A stretch of DNA of 64,000 bases, from assembly GCA_944472135.2 (NCBI GenBank), contig OX235270.1, positions 120,481,842 through 120,545,841 of the forward strand, read 5' to 3'. This DNA comes from Trichobilharzia regenti. Its lineage: Eukaryota; Platyhelminthes; Trematoda; Strigeidida; Schistosomatidae. Made by a program: the position numbers and the translations under genes. The notes below the pieces were generated by a model. It ran no database searches, was not told the origin of the DNA, and saw only the letters and a program-made list of their open reading frames with translations. Of the stretch, positions 25,321-38,100 are shown one piece after another (position 1 is the stretch's first letter; every line of letters starts with the position of its first letter).

Positions 25321-25545
25321 TATTGTATCTACAGGCTTCTTAGTTTCTTCATATGGACCCGAATCAATATGTTCAGTAACTTTTTTGATATAGTCGGATT
25401 TATCCAGAACTACGGTGGCATTTCCTTTGTCGGCTTTTGCGCTGACAATATTTTTATCCTGTTTTAGACTAACTAAAGCTTCTCTTTCCGATTTTGTTAA
25501 GTTTGATTTCGCCTTCTTTTGATTTTTCAGGGTAAATAGTGTTCA

Positions 25546-26750
25546 CGGTGAATAATACTGATTCACTGAGTGGTATGTACGAAAAACAAAGTCATATGTA
25601 ATCGTTTGGTATTCCAACTAATAAGATTCTTCTTGGAAACATTACTGGTTGGTATGATTGGTTTTCAGAAAGTCAAACGTTTCGTTGTATGAATCGCAAT
25701 GCACGGTCTTGTTCTAACACGCCTTTGAATATTTACCGATGACCATTGAAAGGCAATTGATTAATTATATGATTATGATGTCATACAACAGATTGTGAAT
25801 ACCTCTATAAAATCATGCAATAATCATGTTAGCTTAGAATTGCTGATTCACGTTTCAATGTTTATTCGCACTATGCTCCACCATTGTCCAGTATCTTCAG
25901 TAAACATCCATAATCACTGATCAGCTACAGCTATCACTTTTCCAAGATGAGTAGGAAAATCATTAATTTCAAGGTAGGGTGTTTCTTGTATCTCCATGAG
26001 ATGCCTTGGAATGCTGTTTCATAAATCTAAGTAGTGGTCTGAAGAAGCGTCTTCTGATAACAGATTGATTATCACACGATTTCACACAAAAAAGCACTCC
26101 TATCTTCAACCAGACATTCAGCTGTAATTGAAAGTTAATTGAGGCACTCTATAGGCGTTTGTGTTTTCAGGTTACTAAAATCCCCCTCCTACACGGTTGC
26201 ATCATTGTTTAATCCTGGGTTTTCACATTTTATTGGCTGACAACGAGAAAAATGATTTGTAATATTTTTAACAGCTAAAGAAATATTCTACTAACGAGTA
26301 AAGTGAAAATAAATGTGAAATTGTTTTTGAAGCTCTGTCTAATCTGAATGATATTAATCGTAATTATAAGGCTTTGTAGTACCAAAATGTAAAAGTTATG
26401 GTAATTAGATTTCCACCTTTGGAAGACCTCAACACCACCCCATATTAAAAATTTGGATGTTTTTGCACCATTTATCCCGAAAATGTTTTACATCTTTTAG
26501 CAGCTAACCAGACACTTTGTGCAAAGAATATGTAAATGGGATGACTCCAAAATCAGTATGGACTACAGACATCTTTTGTGTGTAATCCTATACAGCATGA
26601 TATAATTTTGGTGTTTTGTGTTAGGGGTTAGTTGAAAGAAATCCTCAGACATAAGCCACATGTACTTTTTACATTCATCTGTAAATCTGTTTGGCTAGAC
26701 GTCATATTGCACAGTTGACTAGAAGACATCCATATTCAATAAAGACTTAA
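25546..26750. other. Intergenic, no feature seen
   Basis: Lies between a Penelope-like element and an RTE fragment. No open frame or repeat was recognised. Confidence 0.5.
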
Positions 26751-26754
26751 TATT

Positions 26755-27440
26755 TGCATATAGACAAGGCTGCTTAATATCTTTAGTGATTTTCTTGATT
26801 GCGGTAGACTGCATAATGCGACAGACAGCGGGCCGGTCAACGAGGGGACAGGCGCAAAATGGACACACAAAAAACTTGGAGGATCTAGACTTCGCCGATG
26901 ATATATGTCTGATTTCCCACAAACTGGAATATATGATAGTGAAAAGCAACAAGTTTGCAGAAGCATCCTGAGAAGATAGGACTTCCTTCAGGTGAACATA
27001 CAGAAAACATAGGTGATGAAGATTCCTGGGCACCACCAACAGTAACAATAACAACAGACAACAATCAGCATAAATGAGAGAAATCTGAAACAAGCAATCT
27101 CCTTTACCTACCTGGGAAGTATCGTTTCCAATACAGGCGGACAGAACTGATAAGGATATCAAAGTGAGGATTGGGAAAGCAAGACAAGCTTTCATTTCTC
27201 TCAAGTCTGTGTGGAGGTTAACAGCACTGAGTATGAAAAACAAGATCCGCATTTCAACTGCAGTGTGCATTCAGTGCTACTATACGGATCAGAGACTTGA
27301 CTCTGCGTCACGAAGGGCACTTCGAACAAACTACAGACCTTCACCAAAAGCTGTCTTCCCTGAATACTACTCAAGATGAGATGACCAGAAAAGATGAACA
27401 ACAGGGATCTTTGGGAAGAAGCCAACCTGATCACAAGGTG
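26755..27440 (+). mobile_element. RTE LINE (family A) fragment with catalytic RT motifs
   Basis: Starts in the RT domain at RQGCLISL, then IFLIAVDCIMRQTA and the catalytic FADDICLIS, a frameshift, and [16 protein letters not shown]. It keeps the RQGC motif that the longer copy at 56 kb has lost. The 3' end is blurred near 27440. Confidence 0.75.
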
Positions 27441-27719
27441 TTAGCTTTTAACATTGATCGTAGTACATAACTGAACGAATGCTGACCCAACGGTTCAGTA
27501 GAAAGATTCTTATCTCCTCGGCTAATGGTCCAGCTTTTGTTTAGATAGTCGACTATGAATACGCACAACTGAAAAGTACTAAAGAGGATTGAAAAACGTA
27601 TTCATTGCACTTTGAATTCCTTCTCCAACTGTAAATGGTTGGCGTCGAGGAAGAAACTTATATCAAAGAAAATCAATACTTAGTAAACGAATAGAACGTG
27701 AAAACTATGTATAGTTCCA

Positions 27720-28605
27720 TCATAAAATAATCCTATTTTATAAAATCACAGTGATACGTTATTGTTTGCTGGTGATGGCCTTTTGAGCATAATTTGTCGC
27801 TCGTAATCATAACAAGGCACTCACACAACTTTCGAACTTCGTTTCTTTGATTCGATTATTTTTCATCCTCTGATTTTACTGGTGGTAATATTTTCCTTAT
27901 CTCTGGTATTGGCGCTGCATCATTTTTGTTGCACGTGTTACGTGTAGATTCGAGGAATAAAGATTCAGTCGTCAGCCTCACCATCCATTTGCCTATATTA
28001 TTTTTTAGAACTGAAGCTCCACACCACCCTGTTGCATGCTAATACATGTCTTGCGATCACGGAGTTTTTCTTTTTAGTATTCATCTTCCCGCTGTAAGTT
28101 ATCTTACCTTTAGCTAAATTATTATGTACCGATAATCTGAAAACATATGATATACCGATCTAACTCATGTAGCTGATCTCACAGACATTTCAAAGTAATT
28201 TGTAGATCACATTATTTCGTCTGATTGGATCTGATTGTCCCTAAGTGAGTTCCATTACTATTTTTCTTTTTCTTATAAGCATTTGTAATCTTCTTAATCA
28301 ACTTCTTTGGATTTTTATTTATCTCCTTTCAACTGTTTCATTTCATCATTTTGGTTTTTTGATGTACTACTTTGAATTATTGCTCAGTGTATTAGACACT
28401 TAACTAAGTCTGCCTCTACAGATAATGGATGAGACAAATTTATGTCCAAATATCTGTTAGAGTGTGTTGGTTTTTTATTAACGCTATTACAGTTTGCCTT
28501 TTTTTGTTTGTTTTCTTTTACAATCTAACATATCTAACTCTCCTTGTTCATTTTCTAATTCAAATGTAAATTTTATTCTCTCTATTACTGAGTTTATGTA
28601 TATTT
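27720..28605 (-). mobile_element. Penelope-like element (type A), decayed 3' part
   Basis: Parallel in order to 23385-24600: aaatcacagtgatacg (3' UTR), ttttccttatctctgg, gctaaattattatgtaccg (the LSEHN codons), gacatttcaaagtaatttg, gtccaaatatctgttagagt. Stops and indels throughout. A family 2 SINE adjoins it at 28606. Confidence 0.7.
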
Positions 28606-28798
28606 TTTTTTTATTTACAGCTTGATTCCACACTGTATTTTTGGTACAAGTATGGCATTTTCAGCATGGATATCGGTAGCCCAAATTTTGCGGGTCGACC
28701 ATAGATATCAGGTGTGCGCCGGCGTGGGCTCGAACCCCGGACCATGTGCATGGTCGGCGAGAGTCCTAACCACTGTGCCATACTAACCACTGTGGAAT
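28606..28798 (-). mobile_element. tRNA-derived SINE, family 2 (same kind of head, different tail)
   Basis: The head is the family 1 tRNA-like head (B-box ggctcgaacccc, accatgtgcatggtcggcga), but the body is different: ccatagatatcaggtgtgcg, cagcatggatatcgg, and a tail agcttgattccacactg next to a T run. It lies at the end of a Penelope fossil. The head side carries a small tandem repeat of taaccactgtg. Confidence 0.7.
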
Positions 28799-29595
28799 AC
28801 TTGGCAACTTTGTCAAATAAGTATCGGTAATGGTTCAAAAGAGAGAGAGAGAGGAGGGGAAACAAAATGACAACAGTTCAAGATCTAATAATGACTATCA
28901 AACAAATTATGAGATAGAAAGAGAGAGAGTTCCACTACTATGACGAAAAGAAAGGTGAGACAAGAAACAGGTGTAAGACGAAAACGTAATGAAGAATATT
29001 ATAAACAAGTGCCTGAATATTAGATTATTCTACCAAAGGAATTAAGATGACTACCATTCAAAGTAAGAGAATTAATGAAAAATCACGTTGGGATTTATCT
29101 TTGTGTACTACTTATAAACACATTTTAGTAGTATATACAGGATGGCATCTTCAGAGAAGTGATTTTAATTTGTAATTAAATGGAAAAGCTATTGGACTAA
29201 AATATATTATACAAAAGAAAACGACCACCAAAATATGACGAAAATAAAATGTATCGTTTTATATAGGAATTGTAAATTCAATGCGATGTTTATGATATTT
29301 ATAATCTTGATTGCATTGTTTCTTAATAAACACTAGATCTGTTCTCACCAATAGCGTTCTCTTAAAAAAAAACTCTAAAAAATATCACATTCAGCTGCAG
29401 AGGGTACAAAATTTGATTTCAGTTGTAATTTCTGGGGATTCTTCAAATTTATTTAGTCTCTACTGCATAAAACCTAAGAGAAGCTAAATACCTCAGTATG
29501 ATACATAATAAGTGAATATATTTTTTTAAATCAGACCAAATTTAAATGTTTTACACTAAGGCGGCGTTTATTACGTTTATTACTCTTAAATTAGT

Positions 29596-30090
29596 GTGGT
29601 AATCTACAGCACTCACCATTCGAAGCAAAATCTGAATTTTCAACACCAATGTCGAGTTAGTTCAGACACTTGGCATGCCATGAAGAACATTTTCAACAGT
29701 AGATTGCAGAGTTTCATCAACAGATGCCGTGGCTCGATACCAAATCAGATGGCCAGTTGGCCGGAAAAGATAAACAATAAGGAACTCTGGTAGGGACCCA
29801 ACCTACAAATATGTAGAGGAAAATGAAGATAGACTGGACATACACTGACTAGACCAGTGACCGAGGTCGTAATCCAATCAAGCACTCAAATAGAACCCAA
29901 CTAAGAAGCACTGAATTAGGCTTAGTCAAAAGTTGAAATGAGGGACATCGTATGAAGAAGAAATGAAAACTTGTAGGTTATCACTGAGTTAGCTAAAAAG
30001 ACATCAGAAAACAGTCTGAAATGGAGACGTAAACAAAATATTTAATTTTATTAGAATTTTTATGGTAATAATAAATCATAGGGATTTCAA
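29596..30090 (+). mobile_element. RTE LINE (family A) 3' fragment, decayed
   Basis: Block matches to 1610-2120: ccattcgaagcaaaatctg, aacaccaatgtcgagt, atcagatggcc, gaaatgagg...gaagaagaaatgaaaa. Many stops and indels. Confidence 0.6.
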
Positions 30091-30394
30091 AATTATTGAT
30101 AAACAAACTACTGATGGGCACCTGTTGTGTCCTTGTTTGAGATTCTTTTGAAGTCAGCATTCATAACCTTATCGAGTGAGAAAGAAGCTTGTTCTGAAAT
30201 ATAACAAAACGGGAACTACACGCTCCTGATAAACTTGACACAGGAAGAAAGTATTTTAATAACAATTTCAGCAATTATAAAGACAAAGGTTTATGAAAAC
30301 AAGACTCTGAAACATGACACTTACTACAAATTGATATGAATATTTGGAAACCAAATGTGGCTATCAGTAGTGTTTCTTGGCCAAAGACAGGCTG

Positions 30395-30490
30395 ACCTTC
30401 AGCATAGCACTTTGCACAGAAGTGCAGTGGTTCAAGTTACCACACTCTAAGTAGCACACTGAAGTAGAGAAAAGAAAAGAGCATTGAGAG
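30395..30490 (-). mobile_element. RTE LINE (family B) 3' UTR piece
   Basis: catagcactttgcacagaag, gttcaagttaccacac and gtagcacac match the 3' UTR of the family B LINE at 38780-38840. Confidence 0.5.
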
Positions 30491-30639
30491 ATTCAGAGAA
30501 GGAAAAAGGTGGCATGCGAAATATGAAGATTCAATGAATTTGTAAGATAACGTAATCTGAGGAGACGTGCGAGTGACGCTGTACAAGAGGCCCCTGATTA
30601 GAACCACAGTAGGAAATGACAAGTTTCGTGTCTCCGTCT

Positions 30640-30790
30640 GACATGGAGGAGATAATATGAAGAGGGGGAAAACGCATTTGGAATTCATCTGGCCAGTTAA
30701 ATGTTAGTCTGATGGACTAAGTGCAGTGACGACATGGTACTGAAATCCTATGTTCCATTTGAGAATGCAAAGAAGGAATAATAAATAATA
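30640..30790 (+). mobile_element. LINE 3' tail, RTE family A type
   Basis: Ends in tgaaatcctatgttcc, then gaaggaataataaataat, the terminal pattern of the family A LINE. Confidence 0.4.
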
Positions 30791-31906
30791 AGAAGTGTCT
30801 TTTAAGTTGAAGTCTAATTAAGTTGCTTAGATACACCTTTCGGAATTAGGTAGTCAAAATATTCCATCATTCTTTCAGGAAAACGCATCCTGAATCTTAA
30901 TTTTCCACAGTACTTTGTTTCTTTCGATGGTGAACTTGAAAAAAATTTTCAGAAAAGAGACGTTTGAAGAAAAAAATTATCTCTAAGGCCTCAAAAATCA
31001 TATTTACACTTACAAGAGCGTATAATGCTAAATAAATGAATAATGGCGGTGAAGATAAACATAACTGATACAGTTCTTCTAATAGGATTTCTAAAAATAG
31101 GAAAGAGTTACATAACAATCAACAAGATCATGAAAATAAGGATTTGAAATTTGACAGTATGAGACTTCTTCATCTACTTATCAAGTATGAAGAATTTGAA
31201 AACAAGTACTTCGCAGAACAAATATGCTAGGAGAGGAAGTTTTGAATTATTAACTGAAAACAAAACCCAATAAGTTAAATGGGGTTTAAGACATTGGCAA
31301 ATGACAGAGTGCATATAATTTTTCTACATACAGATTTGAGACTTATTTTGACGAATTTCTAGCGTGTCCACTATATTTAAGTTTCGAAATTTAAGATTCC
31401 TGTGTACAGGTTTACTCTGTAGATAATTTTTTTAAATGGTCCTGGTGGAACAAAGTGACCTGAATTATTTAGATGCACATGAATTCCGTTAAGGAATGAT
31501 TTATATGGCTATCATGATAACAATATCCCCATTACACACACCGGATATGTTCTTCATGTACATGATAACTATGACCTGGAGGCTAATGTTTATTTACAGC
31601 ATAAATTTTCCGTATTAAACATTCAGTAACCAGTCACACAGATTTAGAGCGTTATGGTGTATATTCGTATATCTGGATACTATGAGAGATGATTTCAATC
31701 ATGAGGACAGATACAATTCACTCGTTATGCTTTGTATCACAGTTGTCAAGGTCACAATATAACCAATCACAAGGTCGAAGTGATTTCATTGGTCAAACAA
31801 TTATGTTTATTAAAACAACTATGAGATACGTTTTTTTCCAGACTACATCATTAGCACACTACAGTGTTCTAATCAGTTATTCGTCTAACAACGGTGTAGC
31901 TGCATA

Positions 31907-32112
31907 ATGCGAATTCTTATTCATTATTTGTTCATATTACTATGCTGTGTAATTCAATCGACAATCTCCACCAGCCTAATATCAAAGCACACGAATATTA
32001 AATATGAACCTAATTGGGAATCATTGGATAAGCGTCCATTGCCTGCTTGGTATGACAAAGCGAAAATTGGAATATTCATTCATTGGGGGGTATTTTCTGT
32101 CCCCAGTTATAG
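31907..32112 (+). other. Fucosidase coding exon 1
   Basis: Encodes the signal peptide and the first HWG motif. It ends at AG with donor gtaagt at 32113, splitting an Arg codon (two bases here, one in exon 2). No 5' UTR splice site or promoter could be recognised upstream. Confidence 0.93.
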
Positions 32113-35100
32113 GTAAGTAGCGACAAAATTAATAGCCTTGGCGGTTATTTTTCTCCGTTTATTCTGTATTTCTACTTTCATTCATTCATTTTATTCTTGT
32201 CGCAACAAAGTTATTAAAACACAAAATAATTGAGCAAAGAATATCCTTTTCGATAAATTCCTCTTTTGCCTCTACAATCATATATATGTTTATATACATA
32301 GAATACTCTAGATTAGTAGTCAATAACAATGTTAGTGTTTTTTTTAAATAATATTGATTTGTAAATTAAGATCAATGCAATTACAGTTCATTAAAGATGC
32401 TTGAATTATTATAATAATAAAAATATAATAGTAAACAGAATATCAACCAAAATTAGGAAAATTCCACAAAAATTCAGGATCACTCAAACCTACATGGCCA
32501 GGGTAAGGGTAATGCCTGAACTAAATTCTTTTGGATGCACAAACTAGGCTTGTTTATATGGATCCCCACAGCCTCAGCAATATTTAGTAGTCGAACTCTT
32601 AAGGCAAAACTGAGATTCGTAGTTATGCGGTAAATGACCCTGAAAGCATGGTTAACGTCAATCTTGTGTTCTATATCCAAAATATGAGATAGAATAGTGC
32701 TGTGAGTAGATTCTGTTTGTCCTTTGCTTAACCACGCAGGGTGATGTTCGGAAATCCAACGAGAAACACGCCTAATTGTGCGGCTTATGGAACTGGCTCC
32801 ACAGGAGCAATTAAATTGAAATTAGGCAGTCTTTTACTCCTAAACGCGAAAGAGGAGTGTTTGTGAAGATACGCCGTAATTGTTTGCTTAAATTTTCTAA
32901 AACAAAATTTTGCACAGCTGGTAGAATTTTATCCGGTCGTAGAGCACGTAATATACATAAATATTGTATTTGTGTTTTAATATGTGATAAATCAGATGGT
33001 AGTTTCTCTTTATGCGGTTCAGTGCTACAATATATGCGTTTCTATGCGTCAATATTATTTTCAAAATGTTAACGTATTCCACGAAATAGCGTAATTTCAT
33101 CTAATCGGCATAATTCAACCCAATTTTTTGGTTGTAACCAATCAGGTAGTGCGTCGGTGGCATAGCGGTGAGGACGCTCGCCAACCATGCACATCGTCCG
33201 GGGTTCGATCCCCAGCCGACTCACTCCTTTACCTCGCTAAGCCAGAAATAATGCTGGTAAAGAGGAAAGGTTGGGCATGAGGCTGGCAACCTCATCTTGT
33301 AAAAATAAACACTGCTACAGAAACCTCAAGCCACTAGCTTGAAGCCCTATGTTCCACTGGGGAACGTGAAGGAAAAAAAACCAATCAGATGGATTTATAT
33401 GTGGATTATCTAAGCCAGCACCACCAGTTAACAGAAATCTCCATTCTTGTTTATTTAATAAACCATCATGTTTTATGGTATTTACTGCTAGTAGAAATGG
33501 AAATAATAACATCCTTTTCAAACAATGATCGACATACATTGCAGTATAATGAATAAGTTAAATAATTGCGTAGATTAGTTCAACGTTCAAGATCATCAGA
33601 TTTCTCAGAGTTATCAATACCCATAATAAACAAACAAATTTATATTCAGGGAATGAGTTAAGGGATCATTCCTTCCACCAGCTAATTGAATAACCGGTTG
33701 TCATTAAAGTTCTGCACATATATGGAGAGCTGTTCAGTACCTGGATTCGTATTAACGGATGACAATTAAGATTTTGTAGGCACTCCAGATTACACTAAAT
33801 GTTTCTAAATTTCTGAAAACACTTTATGCATGAAAATTAAACACAGGTATAATTCAGAAATCAATCACATGTAACATAGTTCATCATCACTTAAGAATAT
33901 TCAATAACTGATTGCATGAAGCGCGAGACATATCATTCATGAATTTTTGTTCATTGGGGTTGCGTGATGACTCCAACCCAGAACTTGTGCTTCTAAATAA
34001 GCAAGTGATATTTTTTATTTCTTATTCTTGTTAGCTATCTCAACTTCTTTATAAGCGGTAAAAACTTTATTAAAAGTCATTCGGGTGTTCGTTTATTCGT
34101 TAGTCTTTTTCGCAAAACTACTTAAGTTTATACAGAATTTTCATAGATTCACGATGAGAATGGAAGCTGTTTGATGCTCCCTGAGCTTAGTAATTTGATA
34201 AGGGAAGTTTCAACAGCAGGCCTGAAGACATGTTCATTAAGAAGTTAGTTCTAAAGATGTCACTAAGCTTACCGATGTAACATCTGTCAGTTACCAAAAC
34301 TTAGAAAACATGAAACAATTTCTAAGTTAATTTACTTTTGGTGAGTATGTCTGAGATAGTCTTTAGTTAGCAGATGTAATGAGTAATGACTGTTGGTGAA
34401 GTGAAACCTGGTTAGTAGTAGAGTTCAAACCAGTGGCTGACGGATTACTTGTCCGACACCCAATCAGCTGACCTAGATGACCAGATAGTATGGTGATAGT
34501 GAAACGGTAGTAACTCATCATTCACTAACATGGAAGCTAGACATTACCGGTGATTACTGCAGTAAAATGATGACCTGGTCAGGAGTTTTGTCTCACAGAC
34601 TAGCCAGCAGAGCTCTGAACTTATGATTCCGAAGTTGCTGGTTCATATACTGCCGTGACTCAGACTTTCACTTCGTGTCCACGCAGCATCCATTGCATTC
34701 AATAATTATTGTATTAAATTCAAGCCTCTGTATTCGCTTTATTATTCTAAGGATTAATTATCATTGCCTAAAGTGTCATAATGGTATCTACTATTTATTT
34801 AATTTCCCTTTTTCATTGATGACATTTATTTTCTTTTGATTTAAAATCAATTTATCGCTGTTTGGTGGATTACGAATTACGTAGATACGATTGTACTTAT
34901 GGAAATACTTAACATTAATTCCCACTAGAGATGTGAATTAAATTATTGCCGTATATTCATTCCAGTCATTTTTACGACGGAGATGATTAATTGCTATCTG
35001 AGATTGAAAGAACAGGATTTGTGTTTGCAAAACTAATGCTTATTGGTATAAAATGTAATAAATATGAGTACGTTCGATATACTACTTGTATGCTTCTGTA

Positions 35101-38100
35101 AGTAGTACACATACTGCACCGGATAGTAATTGCGTTTTCATCTAGATGACTTTTCGTTGTTGTTTAATTTGAACTGATTGAGTTAACTGATTCAGTGTTG
35201 TCTGATTTATTATTAGCGAACCAGTTTGTACAAAGAACTATTTAACTGCCACGTTGTCTCTTATTTTCTACACATATTTTTGACTAATATCAGCCGACTT
35301 GGTACTGGACAGTTCAGTTACATTAGAATTAATGTATTCAAATACTAGTTCTCTCATAATCCTTTGTCTTTTAGATGAACTAGCAGCATGTCGTTTATAG
35401 TCAGTCTACAGTTTTAAGCCTTTATTCAAACTTATATAAGTTAGGGTTATTTACAAAAAGTTTAAAAGTATGTCTGAAATCTAAATATTATCTCTGTGTA
35501 TGAAGATATTGAATTCCTTACATAATTGCTAATCTGCAATAGAACACGTTATCAGTACATGTAATGTGATATCATCTTACGAATAAAAAGAATGTGAAGG
35601 TTCCCCAGCTGTGTTTTTACTGTTGAATAGTGAAAAGAGACTGGCTCTTGTGGTTACGCTGTTTTATGAATAACACTTCAGTGTTTGAAACGATACTCAC
35701 TAGGTCCATGTCTCACTACGATGCAGGTACTTGCAGCTGACGACTCCTGAGTAGGATGAAGTGCAATTCTTGGATTCCATTGCCAGCTGCTACCTACCAA
35801 GCAGCTGTTTTAGATTTACTTGTTAAGATATTTTCCGAATAATGAATACTGTATCATGGAAGAAAGCATATAATAGTAACAGAAAAATCACGTAATTTGT
35901 ATATGGTACTAAAATTACTATTTTGTTTAGTGTTGAGACAAATAAGATGATGAACTATTGACTTAATTTTTGAAATCATCAGTTCGCGAAACATCGGCTG
36001 ATGAAGGTCAAGTTCAACCTTTTTCCTTCTTACTCTAACTACTTATGAATTGCACAAATATATTTCAGTTAAAATGAAACCGAAAATTTCAGTAAGTTTA
36101 CTAAATTAGTTGGTGGGTTTTCATATATTTGACTGATTTCAGTATATGTATATATATATATATATATATATTTACGTCTATATTGAGAGGTGGGAGTACT
36201 ATAAAATTCTGCAACCCACTTATCACCAGTAAATAACTTTGAGATCGATTTCTTGACATCCAAATGTGAAGTTGAGACAATCGAAGTACAACAAGTTGGT
36301 TGTGAATAAAGATATTCAATGGTAGAACTGAATGAAAGCCGAACTGCATCGCGAACTGGAAGAATTAGGGGGTCACGTATCACTGCTCTTCAGTGGCAAC
36401 ACGTGCTCCATGAAACAAATTGTTTATGAATTTGATTCTTTAGAAGATCATGGATACTGAAGCGTAGTCATCAAACAACGAGCAGGATGAACATTCGATG
36501 CTTCTTGGTTTTCAGAAGCTTTTTTTCTAGCAGATTTCGTTCTGCAGTGGAATCTATCTCCGAAATCAATAAGACCTTCAGGATTATTGCATGAGATGAG
36601 ATTCCGGTACTGTATTAGAATAATAATTACATTTATTTGATAAAACAAGCAGTAATATTAACAATCGGATAGCGTTTCGAGCACAATTTATTGCTCATAA
36701 TCATGTCAGTATGTTCATACGACTTCCAATCCTCCATTATGGATACAATTTTATTTTGATAAAATCATACAGTGTCATACACTAACATTTACTGATGACG
36801 TTTCGAGCACAATTTGTTGCTCATGATCACACCAGGGTACTCACATAGCGTTTTTGCTTCGTTTATATACACGAGTAAAAGTTGATTAGATATTTGAAGA
36901 AAATCAATATAAGACTTGAATGAAACAGAAAGGAAGATAAAGTACATTTGGAAATAATATCAGTGTTATCAATAAAATACAATAGGATGGGAAATAAGAC
37001 GAGTGTTATAAGTCAATAAGACGGAAAATAAGATGTTTTTTTACAGTAAAAATAAGTAACTTCTTAGAATCTCATAATGTGAACTGAATGCATTTTAACA
37101 TTATTTATTATCCCCCTCTGGTTTGACTGGTAATAATATCTTTCATATCTCTGTTATTTGCGTTGAGTCATTTCCGTTGTATGTGTTGGGTGTAGACTCG
37201 ATGAACCAGGATTTAGTAACCAATCTCCCTCTCCACCTACCTGTATTACGTTTTAGAATTTTGACTCTCTATCACCCACCCTGCTGTGTGGTTGTGTTTT
37301 AATACATGCAGTGTGATTGCTGTTTTTTTCTAAATTATTTATCAATCATTCTAACCTTAGCTAAATTGTTATGTTCTGATAATCTCACTACTCCCGATCT
37401 ACTAGTTTAACCTATGTAGTTGACTTAACTCACAGTCATTGCAAGTTATTTTGTAAATTACATTATTATATCCTTTAATTTCTAGAGGAACATAGGGCTT
37501 CAGCCACACGTTTCCATTGCCGTCGGTTTTCTGCCAACTTTTTCACTCCACTCCAAGTCTGCCCACATGCTTTCATCTCCTCTTCACATGACCTCCTCCA
37601 AATCACCAACTCGCCGCCTCCCTTTCGGGTTCCACTCGACCAATGGCTTGTCTAGTGATGTCACTTGATGGTTTCCTCAGAGTATGGCCAGCCAATCCAC
37701 CTCCATTTCTCCCTGCCTATTTGTAGCACAATCGGTTCCTGTGGGGATAGTTCGCTCATTGACAGAGATCACTGTTGCTGATGTTTTCTGGCCGGCCATC
37801 TGATCTTGAGCATTGAGCGAAGACAACTGTAAATGAAGGTCTTAAATTTGTTTGAGGTGCTCTTTATGACGCGCAGTGCAAGTCTCTGATCCGTATAGTA
37901 AATTATAGTATATAATAGTAAATTATATTATTTTGTTTAATTGGGTGCACTTGGTTCTTTAGTCTACAGAGCTTGTCTTTGAGTGAGTGGGGGTCCACGA
38001 GGTTCTGAGGACCAAAAGCTGGAGACTGTTGGTGATTTAGTTGCAAACCAACCTCAGTGGCGCAGTGGCATTCATTCTTTGCAATGTTCCAGATCCATTA

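Larger units (their letters stand above)
23385..25545 (-). mobile_element. Penelope-like element (type A), 5'-truncated, inactive
   Basis: On the - strand: SAKADKGNATVV (25400s), KIHKPGYPIRRV, SFDITSLYTNIP (catalytic Asp of motif A), MGSPISPIVAD, then a stop, RYVEETF, the thumb, and a GIY-YIG endonuclease (IYNIPCNDCEVNYIGQTSRS), then a 3' UTR to about 23385. Penelope-like elements combine an RT related to telomerase with GIY-YIG and are known in schistosomes (Cercyon). The RT start upstream of 25545 is missing. Confidence 0.85.
33656..36649. other. Intron 1, mostly unrecognised
   Basis: Holds repeat R3 copy 3 and an AT microsatellite. A tRNA-like stretch near 34560-34660 (gagctctgaacttatgattcc, ctggttcatat) may be an old SINE head. 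Two - strand open frames at 36069-36648 (with [18 protein letters not shown] and [12 protein letters not shown]) are not recognised. Confidence 0.4.

Noticed and set aside
26719..27270. 183-codon - strand frame with many Leu and Cys
   Set aside because: Reverse-strand shadow of the RTE reverse transcriptase that reads on +.
31689..31906. 72-codon frame ending at the base before the fucosidase ATG
   Set aside because: Different frame from the gene, no recognisable protein, no splice support. At most an upstream frame in the leader.
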